15,495 nt of DNA from JALUUH01 sp964636675 (GTDB lineage Bacteria; Pseudomonadota; Gammaproteobacteria; S012-40), in assembly GCA_964636675.1 (NCBI GenBank), contig CAZWUO010000072.1:1-15495 (forward strand), given 5' to 3'. The notes under the pieces are model-generated. The model was not told the DNA's origin. It worked only from the letters and a program-made list of their open reading frames with translations, and did no database searches. This document shows, piece by piece, positions 14,609-15,495 of this stretch (the stretch's first letter is position 1; each line of letters begins with the position of its first letter). A program made the position numbers and the translations under genes.

Positions 14609-15495
14609 TTGATTACTTTAAAAAATATTAATACGATAATATTTTTTTTATTTATGATGTTTTTCATAACAGGTTGTCTGCATTCTAATGATGCATCTGC
14701 ACCTGATTTGATAGTAACCATCGAAGTTCCTGCAACCGGGAGCTCAGGAGATGTCATTTCCTTACCCATGAGTGTTAAAAATAATGGGGATGCAACAGCA
14801 TCTAATTTCCGCACAAGCCTGTATTTTTCGACAGACAGTGAAATAACGACAAGTGATACTTATTGGTTAAGTCTAGCCGAAAACTTTGGATTTGGTGACA
14901 CTTCTATCACCTTGCAAGCAGGCGAATCTATAACTATTTCAGGATCAGGCGCAGACATAAAAATCCCCGAAACTCTGACAGCCGGAACGTGGTATATCGG
15001 AATGATTGCTGATGACGAGAGCTCTGTTACAGAAACGGATGAATCTAATAATACTGATTCTGGCCTAATAGAAATATCAGACGGCATAAAGCCAACCGTA
15101 GCAAGCCTAAGTCCCAAAAATTTTGCAGCGGATGTGGCAGTGAATGCCACGATTACAGTCACGTTCAGCGAAAAAATGGATCCCGTTACGATAAACAATA
15201 CCAACTTTGTGCTCAAGAAAAGCAATACCTCGGTCAACGGGAGTGTGAGCTACGATGAATCTACGATGGAGGCGACATTTACGCCCACCGTCTTATTGGA
15301 TGGAGTAACCGTTTACGCAGCAATATTAACCGATGAAATTACTGATTTGGCAGGGAAAACTCTGGAAGCCACGGCATGGTCTTTCACTACCCTATCTCAC
15401 TTTAGTGCGACAGGTGATTTAAATCTGGATCATGGAGGCGGACGAGCGGTTCTGTTAGATGACGGCAGTGCGCTGTATATGGGCGGCGTGGACTC
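14609..15495 (+). CDS. Surface lipoprotein with CARDB, Ig-like and kelch-like regions (3' truncated by window)
   Basis: An open frame of 295 codons runs off the right edge. TTG 14609 is preferred as start because GAGGA (14598-14602) is six bases upstream; the in-frame ATG at 14603 abuts GAGGA and has no spacing. A hydrophobic signal ends in a normal lipobox, FITGC, with C23 the only cysteine seen, so it should be a lipoprotein. Next comes a CARDB-like domain (about residues 30-150; VKNNGDATASNF, then TWYIGMIADD and TETDESNNT). A Big_5 Ig-like domain (about 155-260; SPKNFAADVAVNATITVTF to AWSFTTL) follows. The last residues, ATGDLNLDHGGG then AVLLDDGSALYMGG, look like the first kelch/galactose-oxidase-type repeat. 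It shares the Ig-like domain type with the RCC1 protein nearby. Likely role: cell-surface binding. Confidence 0.82.
   Translation, partial: MITLKNINTIIFFLFMMFFITGCLHSNDASAPDLIVTIEVPATGSSGDVISLPMSVKNNGDATASNFRTSLYFSTDSEITTSDTYWLSLAENFGFGDTSITLQAGESITISGSGADIKIPETLTAGTWYIGMIADDESSVTETDESNNTDSGLIEISDGIKPTVASLSPKNFAADVAVNATITVTFSEKMDPVTINNTNFVLKKSNTSVNGSVSYDESTMEATFTPTVLLDGVTVYAAILTDEITDLAGKTLEATAWSFTTLSHFSATGDLNLDHGGGRAVLLDDGSALYMGGVD

Overview
The window looks like chromosome of a gammaproteobacterium of moderate GC content that is not a typical enterobacterium. The evidence is a comF gene divergent from a bioB-bioF-bioH-bioC-bioD operon (the order I know from Pseudomonas and Legionella-like genomes), a yadG/yadH-type ABC exporter, and a receptor-exbB-exbD-tonB cluster. 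No rRNA, tRNA, insertion sequence or CRISPR array was seen. Species cannot be fixed from the sequence alone.

Layout. (1) Positions 1-2016, plus strand: the 3' end of a TonB-dependent outer-membrane receptor, then exbB, exbD and tonB, closely spaced or overlapping. This is a dedicated energised uptake system whose substrate is unknown because the receptor's ligand-binding part lies off the window. (2) Positions 2037-4971, minus strand: comF, then the ABC exporter ATPase (yadG type), its permease (yadH type) and a small two-helix membrane protein of unknown function. (3) Positions 5037-9750, plus strand: five biotin genes. BioC and BioH make pimeloyl-ACP from malonyl-ACP by the methyl-ester disguise route. 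BioF, BioD and BioB do the late steps. BioA, or a substitute for it, is not in the window. (4) Positions 9915-13253: a 1112-residue secreted, probably lipid-anchored protein with an Ig-like domain, two chitobiase-C-terminal-like modules and fourteen RCC1 repeats, read here as two seven-bladed propellers. (5) Positions 13298-14112, minus strand: a rhomboid serine protease, preceded 5 nt upstream by a short EamA-type membrane protein that looks like the tail of a drug/metabolite transporter. (6) Positions 14113-14608: a gene-poor stretch with one perfect hairpin. (7) From 14609 to the window end: the start of a second surface lipoprotein (CARDB, Ig-like, then what looks like the first kelch repeat).

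The most notable points are the 7+7 organisation of the RCC1 protein, with cysteine loops missing exactly from blades 7 and 14; the pairing of RCC1 and apparent kelch propeller lipoproteins; a BioB in which one auxiliary-cluster cysteine is replaced by glycine; and a TonB whose membrane anchor lacks the usual histidine. The housekeeping parts are ordinary. I did not find a clear new defence or mobile system.
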